Assembly: GCA_011032825.1 (NCBI GenBank)
Contig: JAADJZ010000001.1
Coordinates: forward strand, 2,294,001 to 2,358,000
DNA length: 64,000 bases
Source: Massariosphaeria phaeospora
Lineage: Eukaryota > Ascomycota > Dothideomycetes > Pleosporales
Direction of reading: 5' to 3'
Shown here in pieces: positions 24,096 through 34,018 of the stretch. A program made the translations under genes and the position numbers. The notes under the pieces are model-generated. The model was not told the origin of the DNA. It saw nothing but the letters and a program-made list of their open reading frames with translations, and did not search any database. Each line of letters opens with the position of its first letter. Position 1 is the stretch's first letter.

Positions 24096-25931
24096 TCATT
24101 CTATCATAATAGATTCTTTCTTGAACTCCCCGTTATCATACTGCTCCATCAATTGGCCGTGCATCACTCCATACACGTAAGCGCCTCCGCCTAGTTGATA
24201 ACGGCCGCTTTTGGTTGGTTTCAAGATGAAGGGAACAGTGGCCCCAAAAAGAATGCAGCACATGTCCCCTACTTCAGTGACAAAGCCGGGTGCCAACCCC
24301 AATCTTCCACTTTCTGTACGGATTAGCCGCTGATTGTTCGTAGTCCGGAGGATATCCTCGACGAGATACAAGCCGTGCCCTTTATTTGCCTGAATACGAC
24401 CGGCCTTATCCCCAATATCCTTCAAAAGTGAACGGGCTTCCTGACAGTAGTCTTCAAGATATTCTCGGTAAGGCAGCAATTCATCATCGCCCGTTTTTCG
24501 GTCTCGGTACTCTCTGACCAAAGTCCATGTATACTCGTCATAATCGATATGCACACCAGCTGCATGGGAGACGTCTGCATATAGAAGGTCAATGAAGGGC
24601 TCACCCGCAGCATGAACTCGTCGTTTCCGAATCTCCGGTGTCAATGTAAATTCATCCCCTTCGATCAATTCAGATGTCCAAACGATCTTGTCAAATACGA
24701 ACCCTTCTACTTGAAGGACATTGCCTTCAAGGATACTTGGTGAAAAGGTACTTCCAGTTCCAGCAGCTTCGTACCAAAACATCGTGCTCGCGTTGAGTGT
24801 ATACAGGGATTTCGCCCAGCGAGGCACCCAAGACGGCATTTTCCGAAGCCTTAAGTCGTCTAAGCTCACATGTTCGACTTGGGACAGAAGCCACGATCCT
24901 TCTCTAGGATGTTGGATCAAAGCAGATGCGGTGTGCATAAGAATCTCGTCCATGGGAGCATCGTAGTTGGTGTCGAGAATTGGCTGCTGATTGAATCTCG
25001 CCAGAGGGTTCCCTAGGAATGCATAGATTCGGTCTCGTGGATCTGTGCACTTGAAGTGCTGCCCACATGCAAGAACATGGACGAACAGACCAGCTTCTGA
25101 ATACCTGGCACACTCTTTACTCATGTACGGGCGTGTGTAGCGCCAGGAAGGATTATTTTGATATTGCGCGTGAATAAAAAGGAGAGATTGAAGCAACTTT
25201 GCCGTCCGAAGGCCATGTGTAGACTGCACCAGTATGGAGTCGAAGTCCACCTTGTAATGACGCCATATAACGAATTCGAATATATCTGCAATGTCGATGG
25301 AGTGTGCCCCCCAGCACAACTGGCATTCTTTAGCGAGTGCCGCCTCTTGGATCGTCCATACACGCTCGAACCAGGGTAGATCAAGGAGCTCTTGGACTTT
25401 GATCCACTGTTCAGGATCGTCGCAGATAGGATACGGTGCGGTGAGAAGAGGCATGTCGACCATTTTGCTCTCACACTCTATGAATACCTCGTCCAGGTAT
25501 CGATTCATCTCCTGAAGAAGCCGGAAGCAAGCTTCTGCAAATCCTTGCGAATCTCGTCCCACCCAGACAAGTACACCTTTGGCGTTCTCATAAATGCGCC
25601 CCATCTGTTTTACTTGACGACTTTTCTCCTGGTTATCTTGTTGATTGATACATAGAGCATCTGCCCATAACAATCTTTGCTTGTCAGGATAACGGAACCT
25701 TCGTAAGGCGTCCGCCAGCCCACTTGTTATCTCGACGAAAAGACCATTGCAGCATATTTCTTCCGTAGCTGTAGGATCTCCCCATACGTATGAGATGGCC
25801 TCATATAGATCCAAAGAGCCATCCAGGGATACTGTTTCCAGTTTGCAAGATAGGATGTCGTCTTCAAGGCCAGGCTCCAGCTTTATCACCCGGAGGTAGT
25901 CGGGTCCAGGGAGCGGTTGATACATCATCAT
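24096..25931 (-). CDS. HET-domain (heterokaryon incompatibility) protein
   Basis: 611 residues, one exon. The HET domain (about residues 43-190) shows its diagnostic blocks in order: YEAISYVWGDP (43-53), LLWADALCINQQD (87-99), the Q-MGRIYENAKGVLVWVG segment, and WFERVWTIQEAALAKEC. HET domains act in fungal nonself recognition and can trigger cell death when heterokaryons form; the C-terminal 420 residues are family-variable and carry no domain I can name. The start has three consecutive Met codons; I use the first. The 3' end is only 73 bases from the convergent two-module gene. Confidence 0.9.
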   Translation of the reverse strand: MMMYQPLPGPDYLRVIKLEPGLEDDILSCKLETVSLDGSLDLYEAISYVWGDPTATEEICCNGLFVEITSGLADALRRFRYPDKQRLLWADALCINQQDNQEKSRQVKQMGRIYENAKGVLVWVGRDSQGFAEACFRLLQEMNRYLDEVFIECESKMVDMPLLTAPYPICDDPEQWIKVQELLDLPWFERVWTIQEAALAKECQLCWGAHSIDIADIFEFVIWRHYKVDFDSILVQSTHGLRTAKLLQSLLFIHAQYQNNPSWRYTRPYMSKECARYSEAGLFVHVLACGQHFKCTDPRDRIYAFLGNPLARFNQQPILDTNYDAPMDEILMHTASALIQHPREGSWLLSQVEHVSLDDLRLRKMPSWVPRWAKSLYTLNASTMFWYEAAGTGSTFSPSILEGNVLQVEGFVFDKIVWTSELIEGDEFTLTPEIRKRRVHAAGEPFIDLLYADVSHAAGVHIDYDEYTWTLVREYRDRKTGDDELLPYREYLEDYCQEARSLLKDIGDKAGRIQANKGHGLYLVEDILRTTNNQRLIRTESGRLGLAPGFVTEVGDMCCILFGATVPFILKPTKSGRYQLGGGAYVYGVMHGQLMEQYDNGEFKKESIMIE

Positions 25932-26318
25932 AAGGATGAGTGTCGCAGTTGGGGTTTCCGTTGAAGATTATTGAGGAGAGACTTCAATGGATAAAGATAT
26001 TGTGATGATATACAGGTGTTCAATGGGCGAAGCTGAGATGGATGCCTTGGCCGCCAAGGGCACTGCCCGGCTGAGCTGAGGTGCATCCTGGTCTTTCTGC
26101 TGCGTGCTGACCCTGTTTTTGTGGCGATAACCATGGTATGCGGAATACGTCTCGATGGATGTTTTGAGGAGGTGCGGCGAGGTTTGATCGAGGACGGGTA
26201 CCCTAAAGCTTGGGCCCTGTGGCGTCATCCCATCTGGTCTGGCAGTCGACACCTCCTCCAATCGCCCAACCTCACAAATGTTTACCCTACTGTCTTACAT
26301 GATCCGGTCTACTGCGTA
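25932..26318. promoter_or_regulatory. Divergent promoter region, HET / CYC2-like gene
   Basis: 387 bases between the HET start and the Met chosen for the plus-strand gene. The plus frame stays open back to 26121, so a longer N-terminus is possible but has no presequence-like character. Confidence 0.35.
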
Positions 26319-27365
26319 ATGTCCTGGATCCTCCGACCCCGAGCGGGCGCCCTCATCGTCCTCGGCACCTCGGCGATAGGCGGCGCCGCGTATCGCTACG
26401 CAAAATCCTCCAGCTTGACCGACGCGTCGCTCAACCCGCACACCTTCACGCCGTACACACTCGCCGATAAACAGCCGGTTTCGTCTACGAGCGCTATCTT
26501 CACTCTGAGAAATCCACATGGCGGAGTGGACTCGGGGAATGCACAAGACAGTTGGGCACGCGGCGTATGGAGTGTGCAGATAAAGCAGCCGCAGCTGCAG
26601 ATCGCCAGGGCCTATACGCCCTTGCCTCCCATCGCGAACGGGCAGGAGGGAAGCAAAGAGGAGTCTGCAAACGTGAGATTACTGATAAGGCAGGAGAAGG
26701 GAGGAGAGGTTTCGACCTACCTGCACCGATTGCCAGAACAGTCCACGATCGAGCTCCGGGGCCCCAACACGGAATTCCAGTTGCCGCACGATATACGCGA
26801 AATCTTATTTCTCGCTGGCGGTACAGGAATTGCGCCTGCGATGCAAGTTGCCCACGCGTTAGCTCAGCGTACCGACAGCAGGATGCACATACTATGGGCC
26901 AACCGGCGTAGAGAAGAGTGTATGGGTGGCATTAGCGATGCCCAGGGCACAAACACAATGGGGCAAATCAGGCCAAGCTGGTGGAAGAGCTTACTCGGAC
27001 TTCAACCAGACGCTGCTGCCCAAGAAGCGCTTGCTATAGATCAGCACAGTCAAGTTAAAGGAGCCCTAGTGCAAGAGTTGGAAGCTCTCAAAGAGCGGAG
27101 TATATCACATACACGCCGCTTGAGCGTACTCTACTATGTCGATGAAGAAAATACATTGATAAAGCCTGGGGACGTCACCAGTCGTCTGAAGCCTGACGCA
27201 TCCAAGGAGAAAGGCTCGAGGCTTATTTTAGTATCGGGCCCTGATGGTTTCATCGAGTACTGGGCTGGTAAGAAGCTGTGGATAGATGGCATAGAAACAC
27301 AGGGTCCGCTTGGAGGGGTGCTGGGTCAGCTAGACTTGAAGGACTGGAGCGTGTTCAAGTTATGA
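26319..27365 (+). CDS. CYC2: CYC2-like mitochondrial FAD/NAD oxidoreductase
   Basis: 348 residues of the ferredoxin-reductase/cytochrome-b5-reductase fold. The N-terminus has one hydrophobic anchor (about residues 9-24) after a basic start, as in inner-membrane proteins. The FAD-binding signature is RAYTPLPP (about residues 97-104); the nucleotide site is LAGGTGIAPAMQ (about residues 165-176); a typical C-terminal SGPDGFIEYWAG follows. Compared with plain cytochrome-b5 reductases it has an insert of about 60 residues before LSVLYYVDEEN, as in fungal Cyc2, which promotes haem attachment to cytochrome c from the inner membrane. The assignment to Cyc2 rather than another reductase is inferred. 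Start 26319 is preferred over the in-frame site at 26121. Confidence 0.7.
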   Translation: MSWILRPRAGALIVLGTSAIGGAAYRYAKSSSLTDASLNPHTFTPYTLADKQPVSSTSAIFTLRNPHGGVDSGNAQDSWARGVWSVQIKQPQLQIARAYTPLPPIANGQEGSKEESANVRLLIRQEKGGEVSTYLHRLPEQSTIELRGPNTEFQLPHDIREILFLAGGTGIAPAMQVAHALAQRTDSRMHILWANRRREECMGGISDAQGTNTMGQIRPSWWKSLLGLQPDAAAQEALAIDQHSQVKGALVQELEALKERSISHTRRLSVLYYVDEENTLIKPGDVTSRLKPDASKEKGSRLILVSGPDGFIEYWAGKKLWIDGIETQGPLGGVLGQLDLKDWSVFKL

Positions 27366-27737
27366 CAATGTACGTCTATATTGCATATGATCCCCTCTAC
27401 TCAATACCGCAACGTGTACCATCCAGCACTCCACACTCCACACTCCAATTCCTGCTTGATGTACCAGCATTCTGAAAGAAAAGTTAACAGTCATATTTGT
27501 TGAGCTCAATTGCAGTCCTTGCTCTTTCGGGCTAGCTTTATAGCTTATCAGATTTGCCGGAGCGGCACAATTCCGCGTAGCGCCCTTCGCTAAGCAGCGC
27601 CCTCACGTTTTTCAGTTCCGTCTGGAGTGCCTGAAGACTACCACCTATGCTGTATATAAGGGGTGTCGCCCCCCTCGTGGGCACCTCAGCAACCTCTTTC
27701 CTCAATTCCTCTCCCCCTCTAGCATTCTCCTCCCCAG
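27366..27737 (+). promoter_or_regulatory. Promoter of the DHA2-like exporter with TATA box
   Basis: A TATATAAG sequence at 27653-27660 lies about 78 bases upstream of the start codon at 27738, followed by a C/T-rich leader with CTCC repeats. This is a well-formed core promoter. The sequence further upstream shows no element I can name. Confidence 0.55.
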
Positions 27738-29528
27738 ATGGCTACTGTGGACCCCGAGTTCGGCGCCGAGACCGCGCCCATCGCAGAGAAGGACCCTAAT
27801 GCAAGACCGGAGTGCTTCAAATCGACCATTCATGAATGTTTGTTCGTCATTTCTGTCACTATGGCCGTGGCCATGTCAGCTTTTCTTACAGGATCCGTCA
27901 CTGTGATGTCGTCGTTCGCGGGTAGGGACCTACATATGACCACGGCCGAGATTACTTGGATGAATGCTGCGACTTCGTTCGTATTTGACATCCATTTCAT
28001 CCTTCTGAATTGTTAATTCTCTCTAGATTGTCGTCGGGTGCATTGTTGCTGTTCTTTGGCAGCATAGCCGATCTTTTCGGCCGCAAGTCCATGTTCATCG
28101 GCTCCATGTTCCTGTTCTCGGTCTTCTGCCTGAGCGCTGGGTTTTCGAAATCCGGCCTAACTCTCGATATTCTGTGCGGAGTCCTTGGGATCTGGTCTGC
28201 CGCTGCCGTGCCTCCGGCCCAGGGCATGTTGGGTGTGATCTACCAAAAGCCGTCCAAGAGGAAAAACTATGCGTTTGGATGCTTTTCGGCAGGAAACCCG
28301 ATGGGGTTTGTGTTCGGAATCATTTTCTCAGGCCTCGCAACTCAGATCTTCAACTGGAGAGCCGGTTTCTGGTTACTTGCCATCGTATACCTGGGTGTTA
28401 CAGTTTTGGCCATTTTCACGGTCCCTAACGACGCCGCGCAAAAACAGCCTGTCAATGAAGAAACGCTGAAAAGATTGGACCTTCCTGGCACTGCAATGAC
28501 GATCCTGGGTATTGGGATGTTCTGTGCAGCCTTGAGGTATGTTCGCCACCTGTATAAGTTTGAACATCTACTAACAATCGATAGCCTCGGAGGCGACGCG
28601 CCTAATGGGTGGAAGACCCCCTATGTACTAATAATGCTGATTCTGGGTGTCCTGTTGATTGCTGCGTTTGTGGTCTGGGAGATCAAATATCCGTACGCAA
28701 TGATTGATATGAACATCTGGAAAGACCGGGATTTCTCGCTGCTACTCGCCATCCTCGCTACGGGCTTCATTGGCTTTCCTATCTTCTCCTTCTGGATCGC
28801 GCTTTACTTCCAAGTCGAACTGGGCTACTCCTCGCTCGAGACAGGGGTGCACATGATGCCCATGTTCGTTTGTGGACTGCTAGCCAATCTTGTCGCAGCA
28901 CTCATTCAGCATAGGGTGTCCAACAAGCTACTCGTGGCTATTGGGGCAGTGGCATACGTCACTGCGTTCGTCCTCGCCGCCGTTAACCGATATGGAGACT
29001 CATACTGGGCCTTTGCGTTCCCTGCTTTCTGTCTGTGTGTCGTTGGAGCTGACTTTCAATTCATTGTCGCAAATGTAAGGACATTTCCATACACTTCGAA
29101 AGATTCCCCTCTTACTCACGATCTCATAGATGTACGTCCTTTCTTCGATGCCAGCAAATCGACAGTCCGTCGCGGGCTCCTTATTCCAGACCCTCACTCG
29201 ATTGTGTACGGCGGTGGGCTATGGAATCGCGACCGCAATCTTTAAGGCCGTGGAGACTTCTCCTGCGACTTCTGGCTACTATGCACACAACGCCGCTGAG
29301 CCGTATGCGGCCACTTTCTGGTTCTCAGCGAGCGCTGCTGTGATAGCTTTATTCCTCGTACCGTTCTTGAGGATAGGTACTCAGGGCCACAAGGGAGATA
29401 AAGGACGGCTTGCTGAAAAACCTGGTGGTAGTGTTGAACAGGCTGAGGATGCTGGAATTAAGGAAAAGGTGGACGTGAAGGGTAGCGAGGGACAGATCAA
29501 TTCGAAGGACCTACCGCTGAGCACGTAG
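27738..29528 (+). CDS. MFS transporter, DHA2-like (multidrug/proton antiport type)
   Basis: 545 residues from exons 27738-27976, 28027-28536, 28585-29074 and 29130-29528. The first helix pair is followed by the MFS loop motif GSIADLFGRKS; antiporter-like GSA-rich helices and a PxxQGMLG-type segment (AAAVPPAQGMLGVIY) follow. About 14 hydrophobic segments and a charged C-terminal tail fit drug/proton antiporters of the 14-helix group, probably at the plasma membrane. Intron 1 uses a GTTCGT donor, which is unusual but is the only site that keeps the NAATS-LSSGALLL junction in frame. The other introns are canonical. It lies upstream of a second MFS gene on the same strand. Substrate unknown. Confidence 0.85.
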
Positions 29529-30075
29529 TTCGCAGTCCGACACATAGATCTTACTCACATCATACTTATGAAACGCTCAACTGTACGAAGACAATGATCA
29601 CCAGCGGGCGAGGGGTTTGCAGCGAAGTCATGTTCTCGGCGAAGCTTACCAAAGGAGGTTAGACAACAATGAAAAACCATAGATAACGAGCGTGACCTTC
29701 ACACACGCTTGCAGCTCAGGTCGAATTGCCCGTATCGTCCCCGAGATGGAGTGATGAACGGATATCCACACACCAACGCCTCGGTTACTCCACCCGTCTA
29801 ACCCAACAAAGGAAGGTGAACATGAACTTCACCAACCATGCTCGATACAGATAATCCGGCCCCGTTCCATCACCACGCGACCACCACCCCTGCCTAACAC
29901 CAAGCTTTTGCACCCCGCAAATTTTCATCTGTATAAAGCGACCTCAGATTTCACCATGCACCTCCACCGTTTCTTCCCCGGACGCCCTTGTACGACTTCT
30001 ACGACCCCTAGTTCCCCGGATCGTGGCCCCGCCCACCCCATTCGCTAGTCGCACCACAACCCTGCGTGTGGCGAT
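29529..30075 (+). promoter_or_regulatory. Promoter of the maltose-type permease with TATA and CreA-like site
   Basis: TATAAA at 29932-29937 is preceded by CCCCGC at 29913-29918 (GCGGGG on the minus strand), which fits the carbon-catabolite repressor consensus SYGGRG. A sugar permease would be a natural target, but a single 6-base match is weak. The rest of the interval shows nothing else. Confidence 0.4.
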
Positions 30076-31828
30076 ATGGCCGACCACAAGGAAATCCAGC
30101 CATCGGGCGTACCTGAAGAAAAAGGCGGCTACATCGGCCACCAAAGCGCCCGGGACAAAATCACCAACGATGCGCGCCTCGCCACGGAAAAAGAGCACTC
30201 GATGACGCTGATGCAGGGCGTCAGGCTCTACCCCAAAGCGGTCGGCTGGTCGATGCTCATCAGCACGTGCATCACCATGGAGGCCTATGATGTCTGCTTG
30301 CTCAACAATTTCTTTGGATTTCCAGAATTCAAGCGCAAGTACGGCGTGCAGATTGCAGATGGCAGCTATGAGATCCCGGCGCCGTGGCAGGCCGGTTTGT
30401 CCAATGGTGTTATTGTGGGCGAGATCATCGGCTTGTTTATCAACGGATGGGTGAGCGAGCGATATGGCTATCGATATACGGTTATCGCGTGCTTGACGCT
30501 CATAATTGCGTTTACGGCTATCTTCTTCACGGCGCAGACGGTGGTGCATCTTTTGATTGCTGAGATCTTGTGTGGTATCCCGTGGGGGGTTTTCCAAACG
30601 TTGACTATTACTTACGCATCTGAGGTGTGCCCTGTTGCGCTTCGTGGATACCGTAAGTCGCCTATATTGACTGCTGAGGAATTTTCTATGACTAACATCA
30701 GTTCTAGTGACCACGTATGTGAACTTTTGTTGGGGTCTGGGCCAGGTCATCGGCATCGGTGTCATCAAATCCATGCTTCCGAGGAACGACGAATGGTCCT
30801 ACAGGATTCCATACGCCCTCCAATGGATGTGGCCGGTCCCGCTCATCGTTGGTATCTTCCTAGCGCCAGAATCCCCATGGTGGTTGGTACGAAAGGGGAG
30901 GGTAGAGGATGCCAAAATCTCACTACTTCGACTGACCAGTCTGAATCGTGAGACGGATTTCGATGCCGATGAGACTATTGCCATGATGGTCCATACGACA
31001 GCGCTAGAAGAGAAGATCACCAAAGGTACCAGTTACATCGACTGCTTCAAGGGAACCGACCTACGCCGAACCGAGATCGTGTGCATGGCCTGGGCCATAC
31101 AGAACTTGTCAGGCAACGCCTTTTCCGGATACTCGTCCTACTTCCTCCAACAGGCCGGTCTCTCCGCAGCCACGAGCTACGACTTCGCACTCGGCCAGTA
31201 CGGCATCAACATGGCCGGCGTCATCGGCGCCTGGTTCCTCATGTCGGTCGGTCTAGGGCGGCGAACGCTGTATGTCGGCGGCCTCTGCGGCCTCTGCACC
31301 ATGCTGTTCATCATGGGCTTCCTCGGGCTCGTCCCCGAAGCCGACCGGCAAAAGGGCGCCATGGCCACGGGCGCCATGATGATCATCTGGGCCATGTTCT
31401 ACCAACTCACCGTCGGCACCGTGTGCTACTCGCTCGTCGCCGAGCTCTCGACGCGCCGCCTGCAGATCAAAACCGTCGTCCTCGGCCGCAACCTGTACAA
31501 CATCGTCGCCATCATCTGCGCGGTGTTGACGCCCTACATGCTCAACCCGGACGCCTGGGACTGGAGCAACTTCGCCGGCTTCTTCTGGGGCGGCATCTGC
31601 TTCCTCTCGCTCATCTACGCGTACTTCCGGCTGCCGGAGCCAAAGGGCCGCAGCTTCGCCGAGCTGGATTTGCTGTTTGAGAAGAGGGTGCCGGCGCGCA
31701 AGTTTGCGACGACGCAGATCGATGTATTTGCTGAAACCCAGCTGCAGGACACGGCGGCGTTTCACCGCTATGAGGAGAAGGTGGAGGACGTGCAGAGACG
31801 GGAGTCGGGGGATGGCGTGGTTAGGTGA
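30076..31828 (+). CDS. MFS sugar transporter, maltose/alpha-glucoside permease type
   Basis: 565 residues from exons 30076-30652 and 30708-31828; the 55-base intron has GTAAGT, a CTAAC branch and TAG. The sugar-porter signatures are visible: GWVSERYGYRYT after helix 2, PESPWWLVRKGR after helix 6, LRRTEIVCMAW opening the second half, and PEPKGRSFAELDLLFE at the C-terminus. The last motif, together with the LYPKAVGWSMLIS opening, is typical of fungal alpha-glucoside permeases rather than hexose carriers. Twelve membrane helices are expected at the plasma membrane. No glucosidase gene is nearby. Confidence 0.85.
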
Positions 31829-32338
31829 GTGCGTGAGAAGCGGCGTGCAGGTGGGAACGCCGCGTGTTGGGTTATGGCCTCGGAGTCAATCTGCGACTTT
31901 GACTTTGAGCTATATGACGAATGATAAGAGAGCAATGGCGGACTGGATACGGCAGTAACGGTACAGCTGCAGAGGTCATAGTAATAATACTAAATGCTTG
32001 TACTTGATTTGCTGTGCTGCTCTACTAAAGCTTACAAGGTAGAAGGGTAGCATACAAGTATACTACCTAGTAGCCCTGCCATTGGACACGAATAGATTGA
32101 GCAATAGACTACGTTAACACGTTACAATCTCTGAGTTCCTTAGTTCCTGGATGATAATACTCCTTAACTCTACTACTACTACTACCTTACTAAATACATA
32201 CACTATTGCTTAAACTGCTATACAGCCTACATCTTCCCCACTCCCCTCTCTCTTCCTTACCCCATCTATTCCTCTCCTCTCCCTCTACTCTTCCCCCTCC
32301 CATCCCCCCCCCCCCCCAAAAAAAAAACTAAAAAAAAT
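31829..32338. other. Intergenic, TA-rich block and C/A homopolymer
   Basis: From about 31975 to 32215 the sequence is rich in TA and short CTA/ACT units, unlike the GC-rich genes around it. A C run (about 32304-32317) abutting an A run (about 32318-32327) follows. No coding frame is supported. Confidence 0.45.
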
Positions 32339-32467
32339 ACAACTTTTACAGGAATCGAACCCAAGGCCTCGCTGTTTAGCGGCGACAACTGCTCCTCACC
32401 CCACATAGGTCTTTCAGGGGTCCATGGTTGTCTGTGTCACATACGCTAACCAGCTCGGCCATGTTGT
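32331..32467 (-). ncRNA. Candidate RNA polymerase III gene, tRNA-like but not a clean tRNA
   Basis: On the minus strand there is an A box TGGCCGAGCTGG (32461-32450), a B box GGTTCGATTCC (32361-32351) 89 bases downstream, and a run of seven T at 32337-32331 just after the RNA. Pairing by eye gives a closing stem ACAAC/GTTGT (32467-32463 with 32343-32339), a central stem GACAAC/GTTGTC (32432-32427 with 32389-32384) containing an inner ACCCC/GGGGT stem (32421-32417 with 32402-32398), and a hairpin CGCT-AAAC-AGCG (32381-32370). A class II tRNA with an intron would look broadly similar, but I cannot place U33 plus an anticodon, and the D stem is poorly paired. It may be a decayed tRNA, a tRNA-derived element, or another Pol III RNA. 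Confidence 0.45.
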
Positions 32468-32851
32468 TTGTGAGATTTATGAAGATTTGGGGTTGGGCGA
32501 AATATATATAGAAGGGTTTGAGTGTGGGATTTAAGTGGGGGGGGAAGTGGGGCTAGGGAGATGAGTGACGTGACGTGACGCTGGGTGGATGCCTGCCTGG
32601 CTGCACGTGATGATGATGATGGTGGAGTGGGCCGGAGTGAGTGCGGAATGGCGGCAAGCAACCCAACCCTCGGGCCGAGACTCGTGGCGGGAGCAGCCGT
32701 CTGCTACTGATCCTACCTCTACTACTACTTCTACCTCTACCTTCCTCAACCCCCACACTCCCCCGTCCCCTTCCCCTCCAAAACGTCCACTCTCCCGCGC
32801 CACGCCCAGTCACGCCCCGCCCCGCCCATCCACCTAGCCACCCACGCCACC

Positions 32852-33629
32852 ATGTCCATGTCCATCTCCGAGATCAAGGAAGCCACCGCGTACTACAGCC
32901 AACTCAGCAAACCATCGCTCATCGCCGTCATCCTCGAGCACATAGTCGACAAAGAGAAGCTGGAGCGCGAGACATGGCGCCAGGCGACGCTGCTGGAGCG
33001 CAAGACGGACGACCTCGTCGGCGAGAAGATCCGATACGACATGTTGCTGCAGCAAAGGGACGACCTGCTTGACTGGAACCAGGAGCTGCTCCGCGCGCAA
33101 CGTGACGGCGGACAGGACGCGGCGGACGCGCTGGAGCAGAGTACTAACGCTGGAGCGGACGCGGACGCGGACGCGGACGCCCTAAGCAACGACTCGGAGC
33201 CGCAAACCCAGCACGCAGATACAGCCGCAGACTCGAAGCCGTAACCACGCTGGACCACTAACCCAATCCACGACTGTACTAACTCCTCCAAGGGCCGTCG
33301 GCACCCCCGCCCCGCCGTCCAAGAAGCGCAAAGCCTCTTCCTCTGCGGAACGCTCCCTCGTAGTCTGTACGCAATGCTACGGGCGCGACCTCGCCTGCGA
33401 CAGCGGCACACCCTGCGCCTCGTGCGCCGCCACAAACAGAGCCTGCAGGCGGAAGCAATGCAGCGCGTGGACGAACGGGGCGTACCCGTGCCAGCGCGAG
33501 GACTGCAAGTTTGCGCACGCCGAGGACGGGTACACGAATGCGTTTGATATCAGTGCTGCGAACTGGGCTAAGCAGAAGAAGAAGAGGAATAAGGCGAAGA
33601 AGATGAAGCTGGCTGGTGTGTGGGAGTGA
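32852..33629 (+). CDS. Coiled-coil protein with a Zn2Cys6-spaced cluster and a CCCH-like finger
   Basis: 241 residues from exons 32852-33240 and 33293-33629; the 52-base intron has GTAACC, two CTAAC sites and AAG. The N-terminal 80 residues are charged and heptad-like, so a coiled coil is likely. A low-complexity ADADADA stretch and an NLS-like SKKRK follow. The cysteines then run C155-X2-C158-X6-C165-X5-C171-X2-C174-X6-C181, the spacing of a fungal Zn(II)2Cys6 binuclear cluster. Directly after comes C186-X9-C196-X4-C201-X3-H205, compatible with a CCCH finger, then a very basic tail. Zn2Cys6 proteins normally carry the cluster near the N-terminus with a dimer helix after it; here order and neighbours differ. 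Not a family I can name; probably nuclear. DNA or RNA binding is inferred from the fingers. Confidence 0.7.
33154..33180. repeat. In-frame GCGGAC hexanucleotide repeat
   Basis: About four tandem GCGGAC units inside the coiled-coil/zinc protein encode an Ala-Asp run. Being a multiple of three it can change length without a frameshift. Confidence 0.7.
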
Positions 33630-34018
33630 ACGGAACGCCTGAAATTGAGGGACGGGTGCGAGGCGCAGATGGGGATGGAAAATGTACGAGGGTGCAACGC
33701 AGCTCAGCTCAGCTCAGGTGTACGCCGCGGTGGGCATGGTCTTCGATATTGCTTTACGGCTCTTTCTGGTCTCTCCAGCAGTTGCGCTTGACGGAGTATA
33801 CGGAAGGCTTGAAATGTCGACTAAGAAGAAATGGCTGAGAGTGCAAGGGTTCTTCTAATGACTGTGCGAGAAGAACTGTATTAAAGGCGAACTGCATAGC
33901 AGCAAAGTAGATTCTGATGAGAAAAAGAAAAGCTGTTTGCACAAATCCACCACTCGCTGACTTGCTCAGTGAAATACTGCCGAAAGTGTACAACCTAACC
34001 CATGTCTTACTGTCCCCG
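33630..34018. other. Intergenic between convergent genes
   Basis: About 390 bases holding only 3' untranslated-type sequence, including a repeated AGCTC string near 33700. No feature recognised. Confidence 0.4.

Noticed and set aside
31253..31765. Minus-strand open frame of 170 codons
   Set aside because: Antisense to the maltose-type permease; no independent support.
26295..31828. Secondary-metabolite gene cluster around the two MFS transporters
   Set aside because: No polyketide synthase, NRPS, terpene cyclase or tailoring enzyme is present within the window; two transporters alone do not support a cluster.
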